A program made the translations under genes and the position numbers. A stretch of 64,000 bases of DNA from Rhizomys pruinosus (Eukaryota; Chordata; Mammalia; Rodentia; Spalacidae), in the NCBI GenBank assembly GCA_009823505.1, contig VZQC01013859.1, positions 1,907,959 through 1,971,958 of the forward strand. Reading direction: 5' to 3'. How positions within the stretch are numbered: position 1 is the stretch's first letter; each line of letters begins with the position of its first letter. This document shows, in pieces, positions 1 to 12,195 of the stretch. The notes beneath the pieces were generated by a model. It was not told where the DNA came from. It did not search any database and saw only the letters and a list, made by a program, of their open reading frames with translations.

Positions 1-139
1 CGCCTTTAATCCTATCACTCTGGAGACAGAGGCAGGCAGATCTTTGTGAGTTCAAGGCCAGCCTGGTCTACAGAGCTAGTTCCAGGACAGCTGGGGCTAC
101 AGGGAGACCCTGTCTTGAAAAGACAAAAAAAAAAAAAAA
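1..139 (+). repeat. B1 SINE, 5' end outside window
   Basis: 7SL-derived B1: the A-box/right-half wording (cctttaatcc, gaggcaggcagatc, gagttcaaggccagcctgg) and the ending gaccctgtct are followed by an A tail. It belongs to the subtype with acagggagaccctgtct, which is common throughout the window. Confidence 0.93.
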
Positions 140-250
140 GTGTTATATCTTGAGGTAGGATTCAAAGGACTTACTATATGTATATATGAACTCATTTGTT
201 TGCCTTTTTTTAATTGCCCTTTCTTGTTCTCCTTTATAAATGTGATAGTG

Positions 251-478
251 GGGCTGGAGAGATGGCCTAGCCATTAAGAGTGCCGACTGCTCTTGCAGAG
301 GACCCAGGTTCAATCCCCAGCACCCACATGGTGGCTGAGAACTGTCTTTAACTCCAGTTCCAGGGGAATCCAACACGCTCTTCTGACCTCCGCAGCATTG
401 CACAACACGGGTGCACCAACCTACATGCAGACAGTACATTCATACACATACAAAAATAAATAAAATTAAAAAAAAAAC
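251..478 (+). repeat. B2/B3-type SINE with 14-bp target-site duplication
   Basis: tRNA-derived SINE: it has the gggctggagagatggc start, the box B ggttcaatcc and a tail cattcatacacatac plus A-rich end. It is flanked by perfect direct repeats taaatgtgatagtg at 237-250 and 479-492. It lacks the 17-bp internal duplication found in some copies. Confidence 0.95.
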
Positions 479-719
479 TAAATGTGATAGTGTACTCACA
501 TTTGCAGGAAAATGGTTGGACACAGAATGTATTCTATTAGGTGAAGTCACCCAATCTCAGAAATGAAAAAAATGCATGTTCTTCCTGCTAGGCAGATCCT
601 AATCTATAATGTATACACACATATATGTAAACAAATGCACACGTAGGTTTTACAGTTTTTATCATTTTATTTTGTCTTTTGCTTGAGTATTTGGTTAAAA
701 TCATTGTCTCGTAAAACCA

Positions 720-905
720 TCAAAAAAGCTGGGAAGATGACTTGGAAAAGTTCTTGCCACACAAGTATGAGGACCTGAGTTTGGATCCCCAGAAGCTGCA
801 TATGGCAGCAAGCACCTGTAATCTTGGCATGATGGGAAGGCAAGATAGGTAAATTCCTGGAGCTCCCTGGCCAGCCAGTCTAGCCAAATCACTGTACTGC
901 AGGTT

Positions 906-959
<54 letters not shown>

Positions 960-1185
960 ATAGAGCCCTGTATTGTGGCCCATGACTTTAATCTTAGCCA
1001 GCAGGAGACAAAGACAGGTGGATCTCTGTGAGTTTAAAGTCAGCCTGTCTGTTGTGTGTAGCAAATTCCAGGCCAGTCAGGGATACATAGTAAGACCCTG
1101 TTTCAAAAAGGAAAAAGGTAGAAAGTGATAGCCAACCTCTGGCTTCTCCAATAGATTCATACACATACAAACACAAATGCATAAT
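720..1185 (+). repeat. B4 SINE with (CA)n and an inserted B1
   Basis: The left part (about 720-900) has the B4 composite structure: ID/tRNA-like start, B1-like middle and the ctggccagccagtctagccaaatc segment. A (CA)n run occupies 907-955. A B1 (about 965-1112, + strand) follows, and then a piece resembling the B4 end (tagccaacctctggcttctcc). This is best read as a B1 inserted in an expanded B4 tail. Confidence 0.7.
907..955. repeat. (CA)n microsatellite
   Basis: About 24 uninterrupted CA units within the B4 element. Confidence 0.97.
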
Positions 1186-1227
1186 AGCACTCTATTTAAA
1201 ATTTTTAATTATTATTAAAACATATGT

Positions 1228-1452
1228 GGGGAGCTGGAGAGATGCCTCAGTGATTAAGAGCATGGGCTGCTCTTACAGAGGACCTGGGTTTGGTTCCTAC
1301 CACCCAGATGGCAGTTAACAACCCTCTGTAACTCCAGTTCTAGGGGATCTGATGCCTTCTTCTGACCTCCATGGGCATTGGACAACATAGGTACACTTAC
1401 ATATGTGCATACAATGCACTCATACACATTAAAATAAAATAAAGACATATAA
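1228..1452 (+). repeat. B3-type SINE
   Basis: Starts gagctggagagatgcctcag and ends cactcatacacattaaaataaaat. The copy is diverged. Confidence 0.9.
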
Positions 1453-1970
1453 AGTAGTATGGGGACACCACACCTGATATTTCTCTTCAGATAATCTGAT
1501 TATTTGAAATTCAAAAATATGCACAATATGAAAGTTTCACTCAATCCAAGACATCCCAAACCTCTTAGGTTGCTTTTCATTGACATTCTCCTTTATTTTA
1601 TCCAATATATTTTTTAATAAAAGAAAAGAAAAAAGAAAGCAAGCGAGCAGATGGGGAGCCTGAATATTGTTCCCTGATAACAGGATCACCTCTACATCAT
1701 CCCCAAATACTTAGAATAAAATTGAACTAGACTTAGCAACCTGGCTTGGACATTTCACTATCTATATTAAAGGAAAAGAATCAGTATTGCTCTATGCCAC
1801 TTAAGAGTGGAGTATGTCCAAGGCAAAGAAGACAAGAAAATGAAATCGCCCAACATTTTTGACCTTCCTAAAGGGCTTAATTTGCAAATTATTTTTAAAT
1901 CCATTTTTAGTTTTTTGTTTTATTTTGTTTTGTTTTTTGCTTTTTTGTTTTGTTTTTTGTTTTTTTTTGG
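1453..1970. other. No gene or clear repeat
   Basis: AT-rich intronic DNA that ends in a T-rich stretch with a run of nine G at 1970-1978. Nothing recognised. Confidence 0.6.
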
Positions 1971-2204
1971 GGGGGGGGTTGACAGAGCCTTCATGTAAGG
2001 CTTGATCTCACAGAGATCTGCCTCCCTAGTGCTGGGATTAAATGTGTGCCACCACACCCAGTGTAAATCCCTTTTCAAAAAGTGTCTATAAAACAACCAT
2101 TTGAGTTTTTTTGTTATTAAGGTTTTTTGAAAATTATCTTCCTGTGTGGACTTCCCATCATCCTATGTGCTAAGATTATTGGTATATACCACCATGCCCG
2201 CCTT
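1971..2204 (-). repeat. Two degenerate B1 fragments
   Basis: The stretch 1981-2062 reads as a shortened reverse B1 (ctcacagagatctgcctccc, gtgctgggatta, caccacaccca). The stretch 2110-2204 is an older reverse B1 remnant ending ccaccatgcccgcc. Confidence 0.7.
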
Positions 2205-3228
2205 TAAGGCATTCTTAAAATAGGTCCATTTATCCTCAAAACATTCAACTTCCATTCTATATCCTCTTACTTTATCACATATTTATTCCTTTCTACTTCC
2301 AAATAACAAATGTTGACTCTGTCATTTCATAGCACTTCGAAAGAGGATGGAAGCTTGACTCTTTCTGCAGACCCTCTGGGTCTCAGTAAGTGTCATGAAC
2401 AGCATGAAGGATGGAGTGCTGCTCTGCAGTGCCCTTCAGAGCTGGAGAACAGAAAGGATTTGAAGTAAGCGTGTTGTGGACTGTGTCATCACACAAAATC
2501 ACAGCTAATATTTCCTTCTAACTCTTCATATCAAACCCTGTTTCAAGTAATTAAAGGCAAGGGAAAAGATTGTATTATAATGAAAAGATTCATAAATTTA
2601 GTTCTTAGAATTATTATACTAAAATATGATATTTAATTTTTTAGATGTCATTACCCTTAATAGCAGTTATTAAAATATCATTCTCTTTAGTGTTCTTGAT
2701 AATTTTTTACAGAAGATATAAAATGCAGTTATTTGTCAGGTAGTTTTAGAATGGGGAATATAAATTCTCAAAATATTTTATACTAAAACAAATGAGTAGT
2801 AAAGACAATATATCATAAGAATCAATGAGAGAAACAAGCAAAAAAGTGCATCAACAAGAACATAACGTCTGGGTAAGACAAGTTAGAGAGCTGTATCCTT
2901 TCAGTTTTTGTAGCTTTAGCACCAGGCTTAGAACTTAGAAAATTTCCAGAAAGTATTTATAAAAGGGAAAGGGCAGGATGCCAGACACTAGATCCTAATA
3001 TCCTACCATACCCTTCAGTTAGGACATTAAGAGATAATACATAAGCCCTGTCTGTATGCCACACTTCTCCCACTTGCCCTGAGGCAAGTCAATACTTACA
3101 AGAATGCAGTAGAACCCAAATTTAAAATAGAAACATTCATCTCATCTAACATTCGTTCATTCCATAGGCATTTATTGATTGTCTTACTATGTGCCAGTAT
3201 ACCTTGGGAGAACTATTATTTTAAAAAT
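2205..3228. other. No gene or clear repeat
   Basis: AT-rich intronic sequence with no exon-like reading frame that I can support and no recognised repeat. Confidence 0.6.
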
Positions 3229-3237
3229 GACAAATTC

Positions 3238-3393
3238 AGCAGGGCATGGTGGCATATGCCTTTAATCCCAGCACTTGGGAGGCAGAGGCAGGCGGATCTC
3301 TGTGAGTTCAAGGCCAACCTGGTCTACATAGCAAACTCCAGGATAGCTAGAACTAAAGGGAAACCCTGTCTCAAAAAGACCAAAAAAAAAAAA
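3238..3393 (+). repeat. B1 SINE with 9-bp target-site duplication
   Basis: Full-length B1 starting agcagggcatggtggc and ending tctcaaaaagacc plus A tail. The direct repeats gacaaattc flank it at 3229-3237 and 3394-3402. Confidence 0.95.
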
Positions 3394-3494
3394 GACAAAT
3401 TCTTTGCACTTATGGCAATTATGTTTAAATTGGAAAGATAAACATATCTAGAAAGTGATGTTATAAAGAAGTAAAAATAAAGAAGGGCAAAGGC

Positions 3495-3690
3495 TCAGGC
3501 CAGTAGAGTTTTGATAGAATACTCAAGGAAAATCCCAATAAAAGGTATGATTTCAACAGAACCAAGGATATAAATAGCCAGGATATAAATAAGGAAGGGA
3601 AGAACATTCTTTTTCAATAATATTTTTATTTTTTCATTGATAATTTCATAGACTGTATTTTGATCATATTCAGACCCCACCCAAACTCCT
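3495..3690. other. Intronic DNA, weakly L1-like
   Basis: Wording such as ttttcattgataatttcatagac followed by accccacccaaactcc resembles a reverse rodent L1 3' UTR end, but it is too short and diverged to be sure. Confidence 0.3.
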
Positions 3691-3870
3691 CTTTGTTTTT
3701 ATTTTTGTTTTGTTTTGTTTTTGTTTTTTTGAGACAGGGTTTCATTTTGTAGCCCTGGGTAACCTGGAAGTCACTATGTAAACCAAGCTGGCTTGGAACT
3801 CAGAGATTTCACCTGCCTCTGCCTCCCCAGTGCTAGGATTGGATTAAAAGCATGTGCCACAATGCCTGAC
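3691..3870 (-). repeat. B1 SINE, reverse
   Basis: Reverse B1 with a T-rich (GTTTT) tail, then gagacagggtttcattttgtag and an end of atgtgccacaatgcctgac. Confidence 0.9.
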
Positions 3871-4626
3871 CTCAAGAGGAACATTCTAAGTAGAAGAAAG
3901 AGCAAGGTCAAAGATCTTCTTATATAAATATGTTTGGCATTTTAGACCAGCAAAAATGCCAGAAAAATAAGGATGGAGTTAGGAAATAAAAAGCTACTGA
4001 AGCCAACAGAAATTATGGAGTAGTCTGAAATATCTGCTGTATGGGTTATTAACATGCCCTTACTCCCCCCAATGTCAATACTAGTTCCTGAAAAGCCACC
4101 GTTAGAGATTTACCCAGTTGGCTTAATACATTTTCCAAAAGATACAAATGTACATAGCAGTTATAATGTATGCTGTACTCTTTCTAGAACTAGAGACACT
4201 ATGAATGAGTAAATTTCCATGAGCTAGCTTCTAATAATAGCTGTCATTAATATCTTACACCATCCCAAGCATGGTGCTACTCCTATGATATACATACTGT
4301 TAAATCACTTTAAGAAGCTGAAGAACCTGGCAGCTGGTAGAACCAACCTCATACTTCTAAACTTTATACTGTTTGCCAGGTACCTGCTTGTCTTTACAAA
4401 GGCTGTTAAGCATAAACAAAACTGAAATGAGTGAGTTAATACAAAATAGTGACCAAATGTGGTGCACATTGATTCTCAAACCATGGATGCACTCAGATGC
4501 TATCCACAGTTCTTCACATCCTGCTGTGCTCAGTATTATGGAGGGCCTAATCACCAACAGAACAAATCTGCCAGTGCTTATCTTCAAACAAATTATAGCC
4601 ACACAAAAATCAAGGAAAACAATTTG
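3871..4626. other. No gene or clear repeat
   Basis: Intronic unique sequence. Short open frames on both strands near 4360-4690 carry no recognisable protein motif. Confidence 0.6.
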
Positions 4627-4765
4627 GCGGGGGGGGGGGCTTTTTTAAGACAGGGTTTCCCGGTAGCCCCAGGAGGCCTGGAATTTACCATGTAGACCAG
4701 ACTGGCCTTGAACTCACAGAGATCTGCCTGCCTCTGCCTCCAAAGCATGTGCCACCATACCTAAC
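4627..4765 (-). repeat. B1 SINE, reverse, truncated
   Basis: A G-run and T-run precede agacagggtttcccggtag. The element ends tgccaccatacctaac and has lost about 15 bp near its 5' end. Confidence 0.88.
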
Positions 4766-4911
4766 AACTTTAGAAGGAAGTGTTTAGAAAAGTCCTTTCC
4801 TTCTATTATGACTTAATTTATAAGATTTAACACATTCAGACCTTTTTTTCCTTAAAGCTACTAAAATGGTGATGCTTTTTATTTTAAGTTGTCTATGACA
4901 TTTTTATTGAT

Positions 4912-5067
4912 TTATTGGTAGGGGGTGAATGCCACAATGTACATGTGGAGGCCAGGAGACAACTTGGAGAAGTTGGTTTTCTTCTACTGTGTTGGTCCTA
5001 GAGATGGACTCAGCTTATCAGGCTTGAAAGCAAGCACCGTTACTCACGGCACCAACTTGGCAGCCCA
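4912..5067 (-). repeat. B4/ID-related SINE, reverse, diverged
   Basis: Reverse tRNA-type SINE with tgtggaggccaggagacaactt and aggcttgaaagcaagcaccg, the pattern of ID/B4-class rodent SINEs. Confidence 0.6.
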
Positions 5068-5444
5068 GTGATAGTGCTTGAAAACTTAAAAGGCTAGGAG
5101 GTAGAACACTGAAAACAAGCTGGGAGCTTTATTTTGAGCCAGGTAGGTTTCTGTGCCTGTTGAAATCCTTATAATACCTGTAAAGTATGTTTGTAGAGCA
5201 ACTCAATTCTCATCTAGACAGAACTTTGCAATGAACTTAGGACTAGAATAACTTTACAAGTCTTTTTAAGAAGTGACGAAATAAGTAATTAGTACACTTT
5301 TGAAGTAATTTCCTTTCTCCCTTGCCACAAAATATACAGAACAGTAAAAAAGAAGGTTCTGTTATATTTTTCCTTCTCTCAAGACAGTTATTTTTGAAAT
5401 GTTGCTGATGTTTCTCTGTATCTTTTTTCATCTTCGTTTTTGTT
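5068..5444. other. No gene or clear repeat
   Basis: Unique intronic DNA. Confidence 0.55.
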
Positions 5445-5591
5445 TTGAAGAGAGTCTCACCTCTCAGGCTATCATTAAACTTGCTGAGTAGCCCCCCTGA
5501 CCGACTTCCCACTGGCTATGCAGCCTAGGCTGGCTGGAACTCAACAGCCTACTGCCTCCACTCCCAGTGCTGAGATTCTACCATGTCTGGC
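5445..5591 (-). repeat. Old B1 SINE, reverse, with internal insertion
   Basis: Reads as gagagtctcacctctcaggc ... cagcctaggctggctggaac ... cagtgctgagattctaccatg, a diverged reverse B1. Confidence 0.6.
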
Positions 5592-6316
5592 TTTCTGCTT
5601 GTTTTATGTCAATTGAATAAGATTTATTTATCTAACATAATTTTTATGTCTTCATATGGGCGAATCTAAGGAACTAACTTATCACCACCACCCAGACCAC
5701 TGTTAAACAACTGCTGTCTGAAACTATTGAAGATGTGGTCACTTAGCTATTGTCCAGGTTTTTAGTACAGGTATCGAGAAGTGCATTAGCAAACCAGCAG
5801 TGATACAAAACTTCCCCCAGCTGTGGTTGAGAGGATGGAAGAGCAAAGGGAGTGCAGGGAAGGAGGCTAGAAGAACCCTAGAAATAGCCTTAACATTACT
5901 TCCAGAGAATAAAGAAAGCTAAACAGTAACATTTTTGCTGAGATTATATTTTATTTTTGTTTATTTTTATAAGGAAGAAAAGTATGTTAGTCTAGGTAAA
6001 GATATGGGAATTTTGAAGAAAGCAATAATTACTTACAACAAAGAGGCAAGAAAAAGTGTTTCTTGTATAGCAGCATAAATTTTTAAGTAATGGTTTCAAA
6101 GGTAATACACAGCCCAGTTGTTATTTTGATCCTTATAAATATTTAGAGTTTCAGATTTCCTGGAGTTCACATTAAGGGTGGCCTTGGTCATGCAAATATA
6201 AGTCCAACTGATGTTATCTGTAAACAGAAATACTTTGTAGGAATGTTAATCTCATTTGCTTGAAGTTCAGGCTAAGGTTTTATAGCTTTATTTCTTAACC
6301 TCTTAAGAAAGAAAGA
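5592..6316. other. No gene or clear repeat
   Basis: Unique AT-rich intronic DNA. Confidence 0.55.
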
Positions 6317-6533
6317 GGGGGCTAGAGAGATGGCTCAGCTCTCTGTTCTTGGAGAGGATCCAGATTCTGATTGTAGCACCCTCAAGGTAGCTAACAACAA
6401 TAGTCCATAAGTCCAGTTCCAGAGGATCCAATATCCTCTTCTAAACTCCATGGGCATTGCATGACACAGATGCACTTACATACATGCAGGCAACACACTC
6501 ATACACATAAAATAAAAATAATAAAAATACAAA
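6317..6533 (+). repeat. B3-type SINE
   Basis: Has gggctagagagatggctcag at the start and cactcatacacataaaataaa at the end. Part of the tRNA-like head is deleted. Confidence 0.9.
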
Positions 6534-6850
6534 AAGTGGGGGAAGGGAAGGGAAAAAGGAAATGCAACTGCAGACTTACATTTAATTCAAAAATATAAGC
6601 CCACTGTTTACATTATTATACAGTTCTAATTTTAGTGAATGCTAATATTATTTTCACTATGACCTTAAGAAGCAATTTCTGAAACTGCTTCAGAGTAATT
6701 TAAAGATACCTATGGTTAGAGCAAACTACACAGATAACAATAATAAGGTAGTTCTATAAGATTTTGTTGAATCCATTTAAGTTTATATTCAGTCCACCTA
6801 AATTAAAATTTCTATCCTTTTGGATTCTCATATCTGAATGGACCTTCTTT

Positions 6851-7076
6851 TTTAAATTATTTTATTATCTATTTTATGTGTATGAGTGTATTGTCTGTAT
6901 GTGTGTAAGTGCACCTGTGTCTTGCAATCCCCATGGAGTCAGAAGAAGGCATGGGATGCCCCTGGAACTAGAGTTATGGACAGTTGTTAGCCGCCATGTG
7001 GGTGCTGGGAATCCAACCTGGGTCCTCTGCAAAAGCAGTTAGTGCTCTTAACTGCTGAGCCATCTCTCTAGTCCCA
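6851..7076 (-). repeat. B3-type SINE, reverse, with 15-bp target-site duplication
   Basis: Complete reverse copy ending gccatctctctagtccc. The perfect direct repeats gaatggaccttcttt flank it at 6836-6850 and 7077-7091. Confidence 0.96.
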
Positions 7077-7216
7077 GAATGGACCTTCTTTAGTATGAGA
7101 TATAGTATAGCCACAGCTAAGGAATATCTTCACTGCCTGGATTAATAATTAGTTGTGAAAGTTACGTTAGTGGTTGATATCATGTACTGTTTTGTCCCTG
7201 GATCCTAACCAGTCAG

Positions 7217-7485
7217 GTTTTTTTTAATAAAATATTTTACTGGTGTTTTGTGTATTTCATACATCATTTCTCAGTCCAATTTAGACACACTCCCTTTTCT
7301 ATGCCCCCCACCCCACCCTAGTTCATGCATTCTCCCATACATGTCCTGCATCTTTTTCTCAGTCTTTTTAAAGTTTTTCTCTGCAGAGGTTTATTGTTTG
7401 GGCAGAAGTTAACTGGTTCATTCAGTTCTTTGACAAGTCCTTTTGTTGTTGTTCTTTCCCATTTGTATTGCTCCAAAAGATACCC

Positions 7486-7528
<43 letters not shown>

Positions 7529-9345
7529 GTATAAATGTGATAGATAGATATATATATATCACATTTATACCAAAATTATGACCTCTGAGAATAAACTGTA
7601 TGTTAATTCCAAAATATGTTTAGTTCACATTTTTCCCTTTAATTTTATATTACTCTAAAACATGAATACATACCCTCCACCCATATACCACAATTACAAA
7701 TTCTGAAAACAAGTGGTAAGTTAACTAAAGAGCTCCTTAAGGGATTCACATTATAACAGCACAGTTGCCTTCATGTATAAAGTAATATAACATTAACTTT
7801 GCTCAGCTTGCCTTTCAACTAGGGATTTGGTGCTAACATCCACAAATGAGGGATACCATTCGTCATTTGTTTTTCTGGGACTATATTACTTCATTTAGCA
7901 TAGTGGCTTTGAGCTCCATCCATTTACCTGCAGAGTTCATGATGTCATCTTTCTTTACTGCTGCATAGAATTCCATTGTGTAGATGTACCACATTTTCTC
8001 TATCCACTCCTCCATTGAAGGACACTTGGGTTGCTTCCAGCTCTTTGCTATTGTAAAGAGAGCTGCAGTAAACATAGATATGCATGTATCTCTGTGATAG
8101 GATGAGTCTTGTGGGTATATACTCAGGAGTGGTATGACTGGATCAGGTGGAAGGCTCATTTTCAGTTTCTTAAGAGTTCTCCACACTGCTTTCCATAGGG
8201 ATTGCACGAGTTTGCATTCCCACCAGCAGTGGATGAGTGTTTCCCTTTCCCCACAACCTCTCCAGCATTTGGTATCCTTTGTTTTCTGGATCATAGCTAG
8301 TCTTACCCAGAGTAAGATGAAATCTTAAGGTGGCTTTAATCTGCATTTCCTTAATTATTAGCGATGTTGAACACTTTTTAAGATGTTTCTCAGGCATCTT
8401 CTTCATTTGTTAAGTCTCTGTTCAGCTCTTCGCCCTATCTTTTGAGTGGGTCATTTGTTTTCTTCCTCCTTTGTTTTTTGAGTAGTTTATACACTCTGGA
8501 TGTTAGTGCTCTATCAGATGTATCACAGGTGAAGGTTTCCTCCCACTCTGTGGGTTTTCTCTTCTTTGATTGTTTCTTTCGCTGTACAGAAGCTCTTGAG
8601 TTTAATAAGGTCCCATTTGTCAATTGTTGACCTTATATTTTGCAAAGCTGCTGTCTGATTTAGAATGTCTTTTCCTACATCTATGTCTTGTAGGTTACTA
8701 TCAATGTTTTCTTCTATCATTTTTCAGAGTTTCGGGTTTCACATTAAGGTCTTTGATCCATTTGGAGTTGATTTTTGTACAGGTTCTCACCTGTAGGGGG
8801 TTTTATTCTTCTACAAGTGATAATCCAGTTATGACAACACCATTTGCTGAAGATGCTATCTTTCCTCCATTGAGTCTTCTTGGCCCCTTTGTCAAATATG
8901 AGATAGCTGAAATTGGATGTGCTCATGTTTGGATCCTCAATTTTGTTCCATTGATCTACAGGCCTGTTTTTGTGCCAATCAGGCTGTTTTTATGACTATA
9001 GCCCTGTAATATAATTTGAAGCAATCACCCCTGTATTGCTCTTTTTTGCTCAGGGTTGCTTTGGCTATCTGGGGTCTTTTATTTCTCCGTGTGAACTTTG
9101 GGATTTTTTTTCTAGGTCTGTAAAGAAGCTCTTGGGGATTTTAATTGGGATTGCATTGAATCTGTATATTACTTTAGGCAGGATAGTCATTTTTACTATA
9201 TTGATTCTTCCAGTCCATGAACATGGGAGGTTCTTCCATCTTCTGGTATCTTCCACAATCTCCTTCTTGAAGGTTTTAAATTTTTCTTTGTAGAGATTTT
9301 TAATGTGTTTGGTCAGATTTGTTCCTAGATCATTTTATTTTTGCA
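7217..9345 (-). mobile_element. LINE-1, 5'-truncated, reverse (3' UTR and end of ORF2)
   Basis: The element runs right to left. The 3' end is the T-run at 7218. The 3' UTR occupies about 7226-7860 and holds a (TA)n run and a palindrome. The ORF2 C-terminus follows to about 9340, where the copy is truncated. The longest readable piece (7881-8294, complement) contains the cysteine-rich motif CX3CX7HX4C and the [12 protein letters not shown] block typical of L1 ORF2 ends. Several stops and frameshifts make it dead. It lies in a TBCK intron, antisense to the gene. Confidence 0.95.
7485..7574. repeat. (TA)n and an 18-bp-arm palindrome in the L1 3' UTR
   Basis: An AT microsatellite runs to 7524. 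Perfect inverted arms follow at 7525-7542 and 7557-7574, separated by 14 AT-rich bases. Confidence 0.93.
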
Positions 9346-9357
9346 GTCAGTCTTTTT

Positions 9358-9421
9358 TAAGGGAGGGAGGGAAAGAGGAAAGGAGGGAGGGAGGGAGGGA
9401 GGGAGGGAGAGAGGGAAGGGG
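9358..9421. repeat. (GGGA)n purine repeat
   Basis: Pure purine tract with GGGA units, abutting the truncated 5' end of the L1. Confidence 0.95.
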
Positions 9422-10589
9422 GAGGCTTAGGCAGAGAAAATTTACAGGAACCAGGCAGAAAATATACTGGTAGCAGTTCATGGCTCTGTTTGGAATAGAG
9501 GTTATTTAGGTGCTGTTCATGAGGGTTAAATTGATAACTCTGGGCTCTGCCCTATAAGAGGCCATGGAAAGTTTCTCAGCAGAAATATGAAAATAAGGCC
9601 CCTCTTTATAAAATTTTAACTTGACAAGATTTTTAATAAAATGGATTTCTCAGGAAAAAAGGGCAAAGATTGTAGAAACCTATTCTTGCAATACTCTGAA
9701 GCCTAGGAAATTATGTCTCACACAATTTGGGAGTAAAGATGGGAGGAAGAGATCCTTTATACTGGTAGACCATTAGCTGGGACCACTGATGAAGTGTTAA
9801 AAATGTCGTTCTGGACTTGGATGCTTTGAGATGATGGTGATGCCAATTCAAATATAGTTATCAAGTAGTAAAGAAAATTGATCATTGTTTATTTCAATTA
9901 ATGCTACTCAGTTATATGTAGAGAAACCATGTATTTAGCTCTATTTTCTTTTTTGACTATTAGTATACTAAAGGTACAGCCTTCAATGGGTTTAAAGATG
10001 TTTTATATTACTAAAATGAGTTAAAACAGAAAGCAAGCCAACACAGAGATAGACATGCTTTCATACATAGTCTGGTAAGATTGGTGAGATCTGATATGGA
10101 GGCTTAGTACCAGTAAGTGCAGTACTCAGCAAAATACTGTGTTGTTTTAGGATTTAGAAAAACATGAGATTGTTTTCTAGTTGAATTTTGAGCTTCTTTA
10201 GGAGAGGGACTCTGGATAGGCTGACTAGAGTTCAGAGGATGGACTGGCACTGAGGAATGGCTAGAGAGAGTAATTTTGCATAATAGACCCTAACACAAAT
10301 GACAGAATGTATAAACTCTAGGGGGGTGGTGCTGTGGGAGGGTGCCAGTAGAGAAGGGGTCATAAAAGCAATTAAGACTGACTGAGAAGTTATGTATGAA
10401 AGACACAAAATTCAGTTCAATAAAAAAGAGCATATATTTTAAATTAGTATCTTTGAAAAGTGAAAAGTAAAGTTTTCTGGAATATGAGCATTGATTCATA
10501 TAATTTACTTCTTTGATACACTTGTAGTCTCAGAACTGATTTTTGTCTCTATATGTTTATTAAAGTATGGAATGTTTACTTAGTATATT
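9422..10589. other. No gene or clear repeat
   Basis: Unique intronic DNA. Confidence 0.55.
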
Positions 10590-11225
10590 GTCTGTATTAG
10601 CTACTTTTCTCCATGCTGTGATCAAGCACCTGACAAGAAGCAGTTTAAGAAGGAAGTGTTTAATCTGCCACACAGTTAAGGGGCTAGAGTCATTATGGCT
10701 GGGAAGACAGGCTGTAGGAGCTTGCCTCCGCCTGGCTAATCAGGAATCAGAGGAGTGGTGCTCCTTTCCTAGTGACCTCCTTTCCCTTTTTTTTTTTTAA
10801 TTTTTTTTTTTTTTTTATTTTTTTTTTTTTATTAATTTTATTTATTTCTGTATGTGTACGAATGTATTGTCTGCATGCAAGTCTGTGCACCCGTGTCGTG
10901 CAATGCCGCGGAGGTCAGAAGTGGGCGTCGGATTCCCCTGGAACTGGAGTTCTCCTGGAATTGGAGCTTCAGACGGTTCTCGGCCGCCATGTGGGTGCTG
11001 GGGATCGAACCCGGGTCCTCTGCAAGAGCGGTCGGCGCTCTTAACCGCTAGGCCATCTCTCCAGCCCCCTCCTTTCCCTTTTTAATGCAGTCCAGCACTC
11101 CAGCCTTTGAGTGGTGCCATCCGTAATCAGAAAATATCTTCCTGTCAGTTGAACCTCTCTGTAAACACACAAAGAGCCTAATTAATGCCCTGTGTGTGTT
11201 TAACCCAGTTAAGTTGACAATTAAT
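10590..11225 (+). mobile_element. Rodent interspersed repeat, family not assigned, split by a SINE
   Basis: The wording ctgtattagctacttttctc ... cctgacaagaagcagtttaa ... and the ending cccagttaagttgacaattaa match a common rodent dispersed repeat (I think URR1/hAT-like, unsure). A B2-like SINE (10792-11067) divides it. A related copy lies at 28560-28916. Confidence 0.5.
10792..11067 (-). repeat. Young B2-like SINE, reverse, with 16-bp target-site duplication
   Basis: Near-consensus, CpG-rich copy with a long T-rich tail (to about 10842). It carries the 17-bp internal duplication seen reversed as ctggaactggagttctcctg. The direct repeats cctcctttcccttttt are at 10776-10791 and 11068-11083. Confidence 0.96.
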
Positions 11226-11626
11226 TACTCATCTCATAGACTGATTAATTGATACTGAAAAGTCCTCATATCTATCTTAACAACCTAGGAAATAGGTACA
11301 TACTGTACATACCTGTTAGTGCTGTTCTAGAAATCCAACTGTCATAACGAATTTATATTATTTCTTCTGATTTGTCCATTGAATTATTAGATTTTGTTTA
11401 CTGTGAACTTTTTGTTATAAGCACACACCTAAATGCCCTTTTAGCAATGTTCAGCTGAATATTGGATCCTTGAGTGAGGGGATAAAGCTTTCCATAAGAC
11501 AAGATAAGAAGCAGCCTTTCAGCTTACCATAAACCAAAAACTCTCATTTATTGGACTGTATCCTATAATGCAGTCAGTAGTAATCAGCTCTGTTCTGACT
11601 CCTGGCCAAGTAACTAGTCTAAAGCT
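11226..11626. other. No gene or clear repeat
   Basis: Unique intronic DNA. Confidence 0.5.
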
Positions 11627-11638
11627 TGGTACTTTCTT

Positions 11639-11884
11639 TATATATATATAGATGCATTTTTTAAATTTTTTATTATTTATTTTTTATGTGTATGAGTGTA
11701 CTGTCTGCATAGAGGTTGGTGCACCCGAGTTGTGCAATGCCGCGTAAGTTAGAAGACGGTGTCGGATTACCCTGGAATTGGAGTTAAAGACAGTTCTCAC
11801 CTGCCATGTGGGTACTAGGGATCGAACCCGGGTCCTCTGCAAGAGCAGTAGGTGCTCTTAACCACTAGGCCATCTCTCCAGACC
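11639..11884 (-). repeat. B2-like SINE, reverse, with 12-bp target-site duplication
   Basis: Same family as 10792-11067 but without the internal duplication. The direct repeats tggtactttctt are at 11627-11638 and 11885-11896. Confidence 0.95.
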
Positions 11885-11904
11885 TGGTACTTTCTTGACT
11901 ACAG

Positions 11905-12195
11905 GCTAATTACTCTTATCCAAAATATTTGGGACTGGAAGTGTTTTAAATTTAGAATTTTTCTCAGATTTTACAGCATTTGTGTATACACCATAACAAT
12001 CTTGGGATGGAGCTAAATATGAAATTTATTTTTTATGTACATATACAAATTCTACACATAGCCTGATATTTTTAAATAATTTTATGCAAGAAACAAAGTT
12101 TCATGGTGTGCAATTTTTCATTTGTGTTGTCATATCAGAATTTTTTAGAGATTTTAGAGCAATTCACATTTTTAGACTAGGAATGCTTAAGCTGA
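11905..12195 (+). mobile_element. Old Tigger/MER2-like DNA transposon fragment
   Basis: The text ttatccaaaatatttgggac, then caagaaacaaagtttcatgg and a closing agactaggaatgcttaagct matches the MER2-type mammalian Tigger consensus as I remember it. It is diverged throughout, so ancient. Confidence 0.6.

Noticed and set aside
2330..2470. Exon-like segment in the upstream TBCK intron
   Set aside because: It does not translate to any TBCK segment I know, and no consistent acceptor/donor pair keeps a frame.
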